Shown one piece after another: positions 30,513-40,866 of a DNA stretch of 64,000 nt. The notes beneath the pieces are model-generated. The model saw nothing but the letters and a program-made list of their open reading frames with translations. It ran no database searches and had not been told where the DNA came from. The translations under genes were made by a program, and so were the position numbers. Location: positions 2,897,501 to 2,961,500 of the forward strand of contig NZ_JAWXYB010000018.1 in assembly GCF_033842475.1 (NCBI RefSeq), read 5' to 3'. Numbering within the stretch: the stretch's first letter is position 1; each line of letters opens with the position of its first letter. Origin of the DNA: Acidiphilium acidophilum. Its GTDB lineage: Bacteria; Pseudomonadota; Alphaproteobacteria; Acetobacterales; Acetobacteraceae.

Positions 30513-30929
30513 ATGCGCTACCCCATCGCCATCGAACCCGGCACCGATCAAACCGCCTTCGGCATTGTCGTCCCCGATCTCCCCGGTTGCTTCTCCGCCG
30601 GCGACACGCTCGACGATGCCCTGTCCGCCGCCGAACAAGCCGCCGCCGCCTGGATCGACGCCACGCTCGATCAGGGTAAACCCATTCCGAAACCCACCAG
30701 CCTCGATGCCCTCAGCAGCAACCCCGCCTACGCAGGCTGGAGCTTCGGCGTCATCACAGTCGACCCCGCCCTGCTCGATGATACGACCACCCGCGTCAAC
30801 ATCACCCTCCCCCGGCGCATCCTGAAACGCCTCGACGCCCTGGCCGCAGCAACCGGCGAAACCCGGTCCGGCTTCATCGCTCACATGACCCTGGAAGATC
30901 ACACGCAGACATTTTACGATCCGCAATGA
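30513..30929 (+). CDS. hicB: HicB-type antitoxin
   Basis: 138 residues: an N-terminal HicB domain (YPIAIEPGTD, FGIVVPDLPGCFSAGDTLDDAL) that masks the toxin and a C-terminal ribbon-helix-helix-like DNA-binding part (TRVNITLPRRILKRLDALAAATGETRSGFI). The GAGGAGATC-like region before ATG 30513 gives a good ribosome site. The pair probably represses its own promoter in the purQ-hicA gap. Confidence 0.9.
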   Translation: MRYPIAIEPGTDQTAFGIVVPDLPGCFSAGDTLDDALSAAEQAAAAWIDATLDQGKPIPKPTSLDALSSNPAYAGWSFGVITVDPALLDDTTTRVNITLPRRILKRLDALAAATGETRSGFIAHMTLEDHTQTFYDPQ

Positions 30930-31035
30930 TCATTATCGGATGATGAGGCGGGAGCGCTGACGATGCCTCCGTTCGGCCCGTGCTACCCTGCACTCAATTT
31001 CAGGCAATGAGGGCAAACAAGCGACACGCCGCCCG

Positions 31036-31557
31036 TCAACAGACGCACTGCAGAGCCCGGCGCGCATTGCCGTACAGTCCCCACACCATCAGTGCGATGG
31101 CAACACCGTAGAGCAGCGCCTCATGGGTAGCCACAAACCCCTGAACCGGCAGGCCCAGCGCCCCCGCCGCCGGCAGCACCGAAGCGATGGCCGCGACCGC
31201 CAGGGGCAGCACCGGGGAACAGCACAGCAGCGTCGGCAGCACCGCAACGATCGCGCCGAGCACCGATCCGCCCGAAGCCGCGCTTCCCCCCTGCCGCAGC
31301 CCGTAAATCCCCAGCGCCATGGTCAGCCCCAGCAGCACCGCCATCACCACCGCCAGCACCGCCTCCCCGAACGTCAGGAATTGCAGGGAAACCAGCCCGA
31401 TCGCACCGCCGGTATCCGTCGCGGGCAGGATCAGCAGATAGAAAACCAACCCGATCAGCACCGTTCCCACCCCCCAGAGCCGCGCCCGCCGGTCAGCGAA
31501 CGCCATCCGGATCGCAACCGGCATCCTGACGATATTGCTCATCGTCGCCGTCATCAT
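31036..31557 (-). CDS. Small membrane protein of the mercury locus, Cys-pair candidate Hg(II) transporter
   Basis: 173 residues with four predicted membrane spans (about 28-46, 62-86, 97-130, 143-162). A vicinal Cys pair C112-C113 lies in the third span (TLLCCSPVLP) and the protein ends with a CxC (C171, C173). MerT carries a similar Cys pair in a membrane helix and a second pair on the cytoplasmic side, so the layout fits a mercuric-ion importer, although overall I do not recognise MerT, MerC, MerE or MerF. The start overlaps the stop of the thioredoxin-like gene (ATGA), and merA is two genes upstream, so it belongs to the mer operon. Function is inference. Confidence 0.7.
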   Translation of the reverse strand: MMTATMSNIVRMPVAIRMAFADRRARLWGVGTVLIGLVFYLLILPATDTGGAIGLVSLQFLTFGEAVLAVVMAVLLGLTMALGIYGLRQGGSAASGGSVLGAIVAVLPTLLCCSPVLPLAVAAIASVLPAAGALGLPVQGFVATHEALLYGVAIALMVWGLYGNARRALQCVC

Positions 31558-32129
31558 GAGCGTTCAGCCGCGATGAACGCCTCGATCCTGCCGAAAGTCG
31601 CCGAAGGGGTCGAGGACACCACCTTGATCTTCCGATCCTTGCCGATCAGGTCATAGACATCGACATAATGATGCGGGTTGTAGAGCGTGTACAACGCCCG
31701 GGTGTCGTCACCGAAGATGAAATGCGGATCGTGCATCAGCCCCGGCGCCGCCCGCTCCGCGAATTTGGTAATGCCGATCCCCGGATAGCCGCCATTCCGG
31801 TAATCGCGCAGAACGATCACCCTGATGCCGGTCTTGTCGATCATCGCCTGATTCCGCGCCAACACCCGCAGCCCGGCCCGGCAACTGCCGCACCACGTGG
31901 CGACCTGCCAAAGCATGATCGGATGCCCCGCATACGAACGCAGCGAAACCGCCCTGCCCCCGCTGATGAACGAGGCAACGGGTGCCGGCTGATTGCCCGG
32001 ATCAGGCGCATCCTTCGGCCCCATCACGCCCGAGGGCGAAGCCACCGCAAGCCCGGGCAGCGCCATCACACCGGCAAGCAGCGCAAGACGGCGCACATTG
32101 TTCAGGGTCGGCATCAGGGACGCGATCAT
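31554..32129 (-). CDS. Periplasmic thioredoxin-like (TlpA-type) protein of the mercury locus
   Basis: 191 residues: signal peptide (about 1-30, ending LAVA), then a thioredoxin-like fold with active site CGSC (C80, C83) in LWQVATWCGSC, a long insert with a YNPHHYVDVYDLIGKD region, and no second domain. ATG 32129 is preferred because GGAG lies 8 nt upstream and gives a clean signal peptide. It sits between merA (29-nt gap) and the small membrane protein (4-nt overlap). In this position it could replace periplasmic MerP, holding Hg(II) on its cysteine pair, or keep thiols reduced. This role is inferred. Confidence 0.78.
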   Translation of the reverse strand: MIASLMPTLNNVRRLALLAGVMALPGLAVASPSGVMGPKDAPDPGNQPAPVASFISGGRAVSLRSYAGHPIMLWQVATWCGSCRAGLRVLARNQAMIDKTGIRVIVLRDYRNGGYPGIGITKFAERAAPGLMHDPHFIFGDDTRALYTLYNPHHYVDVYDLIGKDRKIKVVSSTPSATFGRIEAFIAAERS

Positions 32130-32158
32130 GGCAAAAACTCCTTCGATGAATACACTGA

Positions 32159-34385
<2,227 letters not shown>

Positions 34386-34430
34386 ATGCAATGGTTGGAA
34401 GGAGGGCGCGGTAGGAAAGGGAAGGAAGTT

Positions 34431-34546
34431 GTTCTTTTTTGCAAAAAAGAACCAAAAAACTCTCTGGAATCTGGGCCCGTGCCCGTGAAAAGGCCCGTGC
34501 CCCCGAGGAGCGAAAGTTTTTTGCTACTTTTTTTCAAAAAAGTAGC
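34431..34546. repeat. 116-bp bipalindromic MITE-like element, copy B
   Basis: Two A/T-tract palindromes (34431-34452 and 34523-34546) are separated by about 70 bp of GC-rich sequence. The two ends together form an inverted repeat of about 31 bp: CAAAAAACT after the first palindrome is complementary to AGTTTTTTG before the second. The copy at 54591-54706 has exactly the same length. It lies 3' of merR, 17 bp before the insertion sequence. Confidence 0.8.
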
Positions 34547-34563
34547 CTTCTTCCCTTCACTAA

Positions 34564-36679
34564 CCCATATTTAGCAGTGCCTCGAATAAACCGCATAATA
34601 TCAGCATCTTACACTCTTAAAAAAATCCGAGTGGCACTACAAACATATCCAAAGGGGATCAGACGGTGAGTTTCTGGATCCCTCCTGGCGAGGCATTGAG
34701 TGCCAACGCATCATAAATCCGGCGCAAGGCTGGTTCGGCGACTGTGGCCTTGCGGACATGCAGGGTGCGACCGTCGCGCTGCTGGAAGGTTGCGGTGATC
34801 CGTTGCTGCACCGAGATGATTTCGCGCAATCGGGTCCATGACAGGGGCTCCCCTGCCGCTTTCAGTTTATGCCGGATTGCCTGGACCAGTTGATAGGCCA
34901 GCACGGTGATGAACAGATGCCCTTCGGTGCGGTCCGCTTTGTGATGGAACACCGGTCGGAGGCCGAGTTCCGATTTGAGACCGCGGAACACCGCCTCCAG
35001 ATCGGTCAACATGGTGTAGGTGTGCCACAAGGTGGCGGCGTCCCAGGTGGTTTCATTGCTGCGCAGACAATAGACCCCGGGATGTGTCAGCATTGAACCC
35101 TCGAGTGGAACCTTGACCCAGGTGATCGACGCGGCCTTGGTTCCGGTCTCATCGGGAGTCACGATGATCTCGTAGTGTTGCCCGATGCCGCTGCTCTTCT
35201 CTATCAATCGGCCGATGCGTCGCTGGATATCAGCCAGGTTTTTCTGTCCGTGGGGTTTTGCCAGTCCGTCGACGAGCGTGGTGAGACCGGCCTCGAACCG
35301 GGTGATGAACCGATCAGTGATTGCGGTCTCCTTGGTCTTGCGCCCCTCGGAATGGCAATAGAGCCGAACCTCCGTGCCATCCTCGCTCAGCACACGTTGC
35401 AATTGGACCGTCTCGTTCGACGCGGTCAGCGTGCTGATCGCCTGATCCGGATCGAACTGGCGGGTGCGTTCGCGGCTGACCACCAGGTAACGGTATCCGT
35501 GTTTTATGAGCCAAGCGACGTTGGCTGCGGTCGCGATGCCGGCATCCATGATGACCAGCGCCCCCTTGGGAGCGGTGAGGCCGTCGAGCATCTCCTCAAG
35601 GGTCGTGGCTTCACCGACATTGCCGGCGAACATCTTTGAGCGGCGCACGAAGCCGCTGCCATCGAGGACCAGGCCGAGGGTAACCAGAGGGCAGTCGGTT
35701 CGCTTCTCCTTTGATCGACCGCGAGCAGCCTTGGCGTTACCGCTGGCGGTACCTTCGAAATACGTGTTGGTCAGATCGTAGAGGGTGACGGTAACCGGCA
35801 GTCCAAACAAATCCTGGATCCGGCTGAACAGTGCGGTCTCGATCTTGTCACGGTGTCGCACAAGAAGGTCGGAGGTCCGATACAGACGGATCAACGGCAT
35901 GGCTTCGAAGTCCACGTCCAGCAGTTCGCCGAGGGCACTGCGCTCGCGCAGCCAGCGCCAGGTTGCGAGTTCGCTGCCCGGCGCTGCCATGCGACCTATG
36001 AGGCTGCCGACCACCGCGGCTCGCTGGACACCATTGAAATCGAGATCGCGGAGAATCTGATCGATTCCCAACCAGTTCATCGCTGCAAGGCCGACCGCTT
36101 CGACCCCGACCGACCGGGGCCGGATGAGTTGCAGCGAGGCGATGTCGACCTCGGCGTAAACTGCAGATGGCGCGGCAGGTGATGGGAATAAGGATGCCTG
36201 AACGGCGGTCGACGGGGTCGGTGGAGCTTGGTGTCCAGCATCCGATCGGGCTGCCCCTGGCTGGGCCGCAATAAGACGGGCGGCATATCGTTGAGCCAAG
36301 GTCTCGATGATCTCGGGTTCTGCGAGCATACCGACCTGTCCGGCAAGCAAGGCGTCTATCCTGGCGCACAGGGCCTGCCAGTCGCTCTGTGGCAGGTCGA
36401 ACTGGCGGCCAAGGTTGAGCAGGGTGATCTGGCGGACCTGCTTACCGATGCGCTCGGAGGCGACGAGGCGATAGGTGAAGTATGTTTCGTTATCGGACTT
36501 ATTCCGGGTTTTTGTTTTGCGGATAAACATTGCCGAGACATGAGGCTGGTGCCGTGGGGGGTCAAGGGATCATCAATAATATTATGGCACTACAAATAAA
36601 AGCAAAACATAAAGTATACAATATCAATATGTTATGCGCTTTGGTTGCAAATTATGATCGTTTTAGTGCTAAAGATGGG
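34564..36679 (-). mobile_element. IS1634-like insertion sequence, copy 1 (2116 bp)
   Basis: Ends are CCCATATTTAGCAGTG (left) and the complement of CCCATCTTTAGCACTA (right), imperfect terminal inverted repeats. The element is flanked by a direct 4-bp duplication CTAA (34560-34563 and 36680-36683). It carries a single transposase gene. A second copy in opposite orientation at 44225-46340 has the same length; I see two base differences (34593 and 34685 against their mirror positions), so spread is very recent. Confidence 0.93.
34659..36530 (-). CDS. IS1634/IS4-superfamily DDE transposase (copy 1)
   Basis: A 623-residue cut-and-paste type transposase. DDE residues are likely the Asp of LYDLTNTYFEG, the Asp of LVIMDAGIATAANV and the Glu in TDLEAVFRGLKSELGLRPVFH, followed by a C-terminal helical region with QAIRHKLKAAG. 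The N-terminal half contains FTYRLVASERIGKQVRQITLLNLG, typical of long IS1634-family transposases. It differs from copy 2 only at one residue near the C-terminus (Gly here, Arg there). Both genes read outward from the segment they enclose. Confidence 0.93.
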   Translation of the reverse strand: MFIRKTKTRNKSDNETYFTYRLVASERIGKQVRQITLLNLGRQFDLPQSDWQALCARIDALLAGQVGMLAEPEIIETLAQRYAARLIAAQPGAARSDAGHQAPPTPSTAVQASLFPSPAAPSAVYAEVDIASLQLIRPRSVGVEAVGLAAMNWLGIDQILRDLDFNGVQRAAVVGSLIGRMAAPGSELATWRWLRERSALGELLDVDFEAMPLIRLYRTSDLLVRHRDKIETALFSRIQDLFGLPVTVTLYDLTNTYFEGTASGNAKAARGRSKEKRTDCPLVTLGLVLDGSGFVRRSKMFAGNVGEATTLEEMLDGLTAPKGALVIMDAGIATAANVAWLIKHGYRYLVVSRERTRQFDPDQAISTLTASNETVQLQRVLSEDGTEVRLYCHSEGRKTKETAITDRFITRFEAGLTTLVDGLAKPHGQKNLADIQRRIGRLIEKSSGIGQHYEIIVTPDETGTKAASITWVKVPLEGSMLTHPGVYCLRSNETTWDAATLWHTYTMLTDLEAVFRGLKSELGLRPVFHHKADRTEGHLFITVLAYQLVQAIRHKLKAAGEPLSWTRLREIISVQQRITATFQQRDGRTLHVRKATVAEPALRRIYDALALNASPGGIQKLTV

Positions 36680-36712
36680 CTAAGCTTTCTCACCCCCCAC
36701 CCCATGTGATGA

Positions 36713-37354
36713 ATGGCATGCGTGTCCAGCATCACGCCCCCTCACCCTCACGCCGCCGCCGATCCGATCGGCCAGTTCATCCAGATCCTGCGGGATCTTC
36801 TGACCGTCATCGCGCGCAAGCGTCCCAGCCCCTTTCTCGCGGTCAGCGTCCTCGACAGTCTCTGCCGGCACCTCGAATATTTCCTCCACCGCCTCACCCG
36901 CGCCGCGATCACGCTGGCCAAACCCACGGTCTTCGGCCCGCCCGCACCCCGCACCCGCCCCGCATCGACCAAGCCGCACAAACCCCGCGAGATCATGCAC
37001 ATCCTCGGCTGGATACCCGCCCTCGCCGCCTACTGGCTGTCGGACATCGCCGAAGACATCGGCATCACCAGCACCGAACTCACCACCCTGCTGGCCGGCC
37101 AACCTTTCCAATCCCTCGTCGCGCGCCACCCCAAACTCGGCCGCACCATCCGCCCGATCTGCCGCGCCTTCGGCATCAAGCCCCCCGGACTCCTCCGCCT
37201 GCCGCAGCGCCCGCGCCCCAAACCCGCGCCCTGGCCGATCCCCCTCGACCCCGCCGACATCCGCATCCCCGACAAACACTACCACGGCGTCCATTTCGGC
37301 CCCGGCAACCGCTTCTGGCCACCCCAACGCAAAGCCCCGCGAAAACGACCCTGA
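36713..37354 (+). CDS. Conserved hypothetical protein of acetobacterial type
   Basis: 213 residues, Pro/Arg/Ala-rich and without signal peptide. A helical first part (DPIGQFIQILRDLLTVIARKR, LDSLCRHLEYFLHRL) is followed by a Pro-rich linker, a second helical part (ILGWIPALAAYWLSDIAEDI, TSTELTTLLAGQP) and a basic tail with HYHGVHFGPGN. I recall similar unnamed proteins in Acetobacteraceae but no function. IS copy 1 ends only 33 bp upstream of the start, so its native promoter has been displaced. An alternative start is GTG 36722. Confidence 0.6.
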   Translation: MACVSSITPPHPHAAADPIGQFIQILRDLLTVIARKRPSPFLAVSVLDSLCRHLEYFLHRLTRAAITLAKPTVFGPPAPRTRPASTKPHKPREIMHILGWIPALAAYWLSDIAEDIGITSTELTTLLAGQPFQSLVARHPKLGRTIRPICRAFGIKPPGLLRLPQRPRPKPAPWPIPLDPADIRIPDKHYHGVHFGPGNRFWPPQRKAPRKRP

Positions 37355-37528
37355 ACACCAACGCCCCAACACGTCCTTTTTGTTACGATATAATAATAAA
37401 ATTACAGAATTTTCCGTCGCTCCCCCCCGGTCTGGCAACGATTGCATTTCGTTACCCCTGTGCCCAATCCCCGCCATGATCGAACGGCAGTAAACCCTCC
37501 GTGACTTCAGCATAAATGGAGACTCGCC

Positions 37529-37771
37529 ATGACCTTCACCAAATCCCGCCTCGCCGCCATGTTCGGCGCGACCCTGCTGGCCGGAGCCGCGATGGGCGGC
37601 GTCGCCATGGCCTATCAGGGCCACATGTTCGCGGCACGCAACGCCCTCTACGCGGCGCGGACCCAGCTTATCGCCTCCGCTCACAACAAGGGCGGCCACC
37701 GGGTCGCGGCACTCCGGGCCGTCGATGCCGCCATTCGTCAGGTGAATATCGGCATCCGCGTCGGAAGATAA
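37529..37771 (+). CDS. Small secreted protein of unknown function
   Basis: 80 residues with a signal peptide (first about 28 residues, ending AMA) and a short mature part of one or two amphipathic helices (ARNALYAARTQLIASA, RVAALRAVDAAIRQV). GGAGA lies 7 nt before the ATG. Such short Ala-rich periplasmic proteins are common in this family of bacteria; I do not recognise a function. Confidence 0.7.
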   Translation: MTFTKSRLAAMFGATLLAGAAMGGVAMAYQGHMFAARNALYAARTQLIASAHNKGGHRVAALRAVDAAIRQVNIGIRVGR

Positions 37772-37808
37772 CTTGTCGGCGCAGCGTGGGGCGCGTATTT
37801 CAGCCACC

Positions 37809-38333
37809 ATGAAACACGCACCCCTCCTGCTCCTGCTCGCCGTGGCGGCCCCTGGCCTCGGTTTCGCAGCCACCACCCCCGCCGCCGATGCGCCGAAACC
37901 CCTCGGCGTCTTCAAATCATGGACCGCCGCAACCTACGGCACCGGAGCCGACAAGGCGTGCTACGCCTTCGCCCTGAGCACCCTGCCCAAAGGCAGCAAA
38001 GCCACCCCCGCAATGCTCACCGTCACCGAACGCGCCGCGTTCCGCGATGAAATCTCCCTGAGCCAGGGCATCACCTACACCAAGGACGCCAAGGTCGACC
38101 TCGCCGTCGGCGGCACCAAGCTGAAATTCTTCACCAAGGACAACATGGCCTACGCGATGAAAGGGGCCGAAACCACCAAAGCCTTTCTCGGCGGCTCCTC
38201 CGTCACCGCCACTGCCAGCGCCCCGAATGCCAAGCCGGTGAGCGACAAATTCGGGCTCGATGGCTTCTCGGATGCCTACAAGGCAATCCAGAAAGCCTGC
38301 CCGGCCAGCGCTCCCACCCCGAAAAAGAGCTAG
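37809..38333 (+). CDS. Invasion-associated locus B (IalB) family protein
   Basis: 174 residues with a signal peptide (ending GFAA) and an IalB-like mature domain: a first Cys in DKACYAFALSTLP, a beta-rich middle (MLTVTERAAFRDEISL, VDLAVGGTKLKFFTKDNMAY) and the typical end FGLDGFSDAYKAIQKACP with a second Cys that could form a disulfide. In alphaproteobacteria IalB-like proteins are periplasmic and mostly uncharacterised. Start at ATG 37809; an in-frame ATG at 37773 would bury the signal peptide. Three nucleotides separate it from rlmN. Confidence 0.8.
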   Translation: MKHAPLLLLLAVAAPGLGFAATTPAADAPKPLGVFKSWTAATYGTGADKACYAFALSTLPKGSKATPAMLTVTERAAFRDEISLSQGITYTKDAKVDLAVGGTKLKFFTKDNMAYAMKGAETTKAFLGGSSVTATASAPNAKPVSDKFGLDGFSDAYKAIQKACPASAPTPKKS

Positions 38334-38336
38334 ATC

Positions 38337-39494
38337 ATGTCCGCCACGCTCGATCTCGACGAGGCCGAGCGCACCCGCATCCTGGCCAAAGCCGCGATCT
38401 TCGCGCCCCCGCCCGCGCTGCTGGATGACGGGCGCCGCGACCTGGTCGGAATGTCCCGCGCCGAACTCGCCGAAGCTGTGGCCTCGATCGGCGAAGCCCC
38501 GTTCCGCGCCAAGCAGATCTGGCACTGGATCTATCATCAGGGCGTCACCGATTTCGCCGCCATGGCGAATATCGCGAAACCGATGCGCGAAAAACTCGCC
38601 GCACATTTCGTGATCGGCCGCCCCGGCATCGCCGCCGATCAGCTCAGCGCCGACCAGACCCGGAAAATGCTGTTCCGGTTTCGCGACAACGAAGCGGTCG
38701 AAACCGTCTATATCCCCGATGTCACCGAAGATCGCGGAGCAGTCTGCATCTCCTCGCAGGTCGGCTGCACCCTCTCCTGCCGCTTCTGTCACACCGGCAC
38801 CCAGCGCCTCACCCGCAATCTGTCCGCCGCCGAAATCGTCGGCCAGTTCATGGCGATGCGCGATGCCTACGGCGAATGGCCGAGCCCGAAAGGCGACACC
38901 CCGCGCCTCCTTTCGACCATCGTGCTGATGGGCATGGGCGAGCCGCTCTACAATTATGAAAACGTCGCCGCCGCGATGAAGATCATCATGGATGGGGAAG
39001 GCATCGGCCTCTCGCGCCGCCGCATCACCCTCTCGACCTCCGGCGTCGTCCCGATGATGGACCGCTGCGGCGCCGAACTCGGCGTCAACCTCGCAGTCTC
39101 GCTCCACGCCGTCCGCGACCAGGTCAGGGACGTCATCGTCCCGCTCAACCGCAAATACAATATCGCGGAACTGATCGCCGCCTGCCGCCGTTATCCCGCC
39201 GCCTCCAACGCAAGGCGGATCACCTTCGAATACGTCATGCTCAAAGGCATCAACGATTCCGAAGCCGATGCCCATGAGCTGGTGCGGCTGATCGAAGGCA
39301 TCCCGGCCAAGGTCAACCTGATCCCCTTCAACCCCTGGCCCGGCTCGACCTATGAAACATCGAGCGGCAACGCCATCCACCGGTTCGCCGCCATCGTGAT
39401 GAATGCGGGCTACGCGGCCCCGGTGCGCACCCCGCGCGGGCGGGACATCCTGGCCGCCTGCGGTCAGCTGAAATCCACCCTCGCGCCGAGCTGA
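38337..39494 (+). CDS. rlmN: Dual-specificity RNA methyltransferase RlmN
   Basis: Radical-SAM enzyme that makes m2A2503 in 23S rRNA and m2A37 in tRNAs. The [4Fe-4S] cysteines are C144, C148 and C151 (CTLSCRFC), preceded by CISSQVG; the methyl-carrying Cys is near C375 (ILAACGQL). [14 protein letters not shown] and the C-terminal [10 protein letters not shown] motif are intact. 385 residues is normal. Directly follows the IalB-like gene, so probably co-transcribed. Confidence 0.95.
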   Translation: MSATLDLDEAERTRILAKAAIFAPPPALLDDGRRDLVGMSRAELAEAVASIGEAPFRAKQIWHWIYHQGVTDFAAMANIAKPMREKLAAHFVIGRPGIAADQLSADQTRKMLFRFRDNEAVETVYIPDVTEDRGAVCISSQVGCTLSCRFCHTGTQRLTRNLSAAEIVGQFMAMRDAYGEWPSPKGDTPRLLSTIVLMGMGEPLYNYENVAAAMKIIMDGEGIGLSRRRITLSTSGVVPMMDRCGAELGVNLAVSLHAVRDQVRDVIVPLNRKYNIAELIAACRRYPAASNARRITFEYVMLKGINDSEADAHELVRLIEGIPAKVNLIPFNPWPGSTYETSSGNAIHRFAAIVMNAGYAAPVRTPRGRDILAACGQLKSTLAPS

Positions 39495-39514
39495 CACCAG
39501 TCCGACCCCGCTCA

Positions 39515-40264
39515 TCAACCGGTCCCGTTTTTCGCGTTGCTCACGAGGCAGCAGGTAAAATCGACCGGTCCGGCCAGATCCTCCCCCAGCGGAAAAAATC
39601 GGTGCGGCGAGAAATGCTTGGCCTCGAACAGGGACAGAATCGCAAGGTAATGCGGCATCCCGTCCGATTTCAGGGTGGTGCCCAACCGGGTCTGAACCGC
39701 GCCGATCCACCCGAGCGATTGCTCCGCCCCGGCGAGAATCTCCCGTTCGCGCAGCGGCGCATCGATGTTGAGAAAAACCCGCCGCGCATCATGCCGGGCG
39801 AGCAGCGGCGGCAGCACCTGATCGAGGCTGCGCATCGCCACATCCCGGCGGGTGATGGTCGCCCGCCGCGCCGCAGCCGCGCCCAGATCCATGATGTTGA
39901 GAGGCAGCGTCCCGGCCCCGGCACCGATCGCGACCGGGCTCACCTCCCAGCGTCGATCAGCCGCAGCCAAAGCCTCGACGCCGGCGAACAGGCTTGGAAC
40001 CGGCTCGAACGAGGCGATGTGACCGCCATACCCGCCTGCCCGCGCCATGGTGCCGAACGCGCCAGACCCCGCCCCGATATCGATCACGAGATCGATCGCC
40101 AACACCTTGAAAACCGCCGCAAGCGCCCTCGTCATATCGGAACGGTCGGGCAGGACCGGCGGGACGGAGGCCACCCCCAACCCCCCGGCAATCGCCCCGA
40201 ACGTGGATCGGAGCCGCCGAAGGCGTGGTGCTGCAGGGGGTGACTGGGCTTCGACCTCGATCAT
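39515..40264 (-). CDS. FkbM family methyltransferase
   Basis: 249 residues with a class I SAM-binding fold: VIDIGAGSGAFGTMA (motif I), ASFEPVPSLF (motif II) and the FkbM C-terminal signature MRSLDQVLPPL followed by VFLNIDAPLREREILAGAE. FkbM-type enzymes O-methylate sugars and polyketides. It converges with rlmN (20 bp between stops) and diverges from the PRC-barrel gene. Substrate unknown. Confidence 0.82.
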   Translation of the reverse strand: MIEVEAQSPPAAPRLRRLRSTFGAIAGGLGVASVPPVLPDRSDMTRALAAVFKVLAIDLVIDIGAGSGAFGTMARAGGYGGHIASFEPVPSLFAGVEALAAADRRWEVSPVAIGAGAGTLPLNIMDLGAAAARRATITRRDVAMRSLDQVLPPLLARHDARRVFLNIDAPLREREILAGAEQSLGWIGAVQTRLGTTLKSDGMPHYLAILSLFEAKHFSPHRFFPLGEDLAGPVDFTCCLVSNAKNGTG

Positions 40265-40371
40265 CCCGTCAGCATGACCGAAATTGCTTAACGCCCGATC
40301 AACAACACACTGCCGGGTTGGAAACCAGGGGTGGCCAAGCCATGTCGAACGGATGATCGACGAAGCCCGCC

Positions 40372-40866
40372 ATGAATAACAAAGTGCGCACCGGCGTGGC
40401 GCTCGCATGTCTCATCGCCATGCCCGCCGCCCGCGCGCAATCGGTGCCCTACGATGCCAGCCCCTCGGCCCTGTTGCCGCCTCCACCACCCGTGGTGCGG
40501 CCCCCGAAGCCGGTGCCGCCCAAGCTCGAACACATCGAGAAAGTCCACGCCGAAGGCCTGCTCGGCCAGCCGGTCACCAACGCAGGCGGAAAAATCATCG
40601 GCCATGTCGTCGATGTGCTGATCGACCAGACCGGCATGCCCAAGGCCGCCGTGGTCGAATTCGCCGGCTTCCTCGGCCTCGGCGACCGGAAAATCGCGAT
40701 CGCGTGGGACGCCCTGCATTTCGCGGTGGCCAAGGGCCAGATCGTCATCACCGTCACGCTGGATGCCGACAAGCTCAAAGCCCTGCCTGAATACAAACCC
40801 GACGACAAATCCGTCCCCGTCGCGGTCGCAAAACCGGCCAAACCCGATACCAAAGCCGCGCCTTGA
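40372..40866 (+). CDS. Periplasmic PRC-barrel domain protein
   Basis: 164 residues: a signal peptide (ending ARAQ), a Pro-rich linker, then a PRC-barrel (about 60-135) with LLGQPVTNAGGKIIGHVVDVLID and a Lys/Pro/Ala-rich tail. The arrangement resembles secreted PRC-barrel proteins seen in alphaproteobacteria with no known role. The stop overlaps the TTG start of the MFS gene (TTGA). Confidence 0.8.
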   Translation: MNNKVRTGVALACLIAMPAARAQSVPYDASPSALLPPPPPVVRPPKPVPPKLEHIEKVHAEGLLGQPVTNAGGKIIGHVVDVLIDQTGMPKAAVVEFAGFLGLGDRKIAIAWDALHFAVAKGQIVITVTLDADKLKALPEYKPDDKSVPVAVAKPAKPDTKAAP

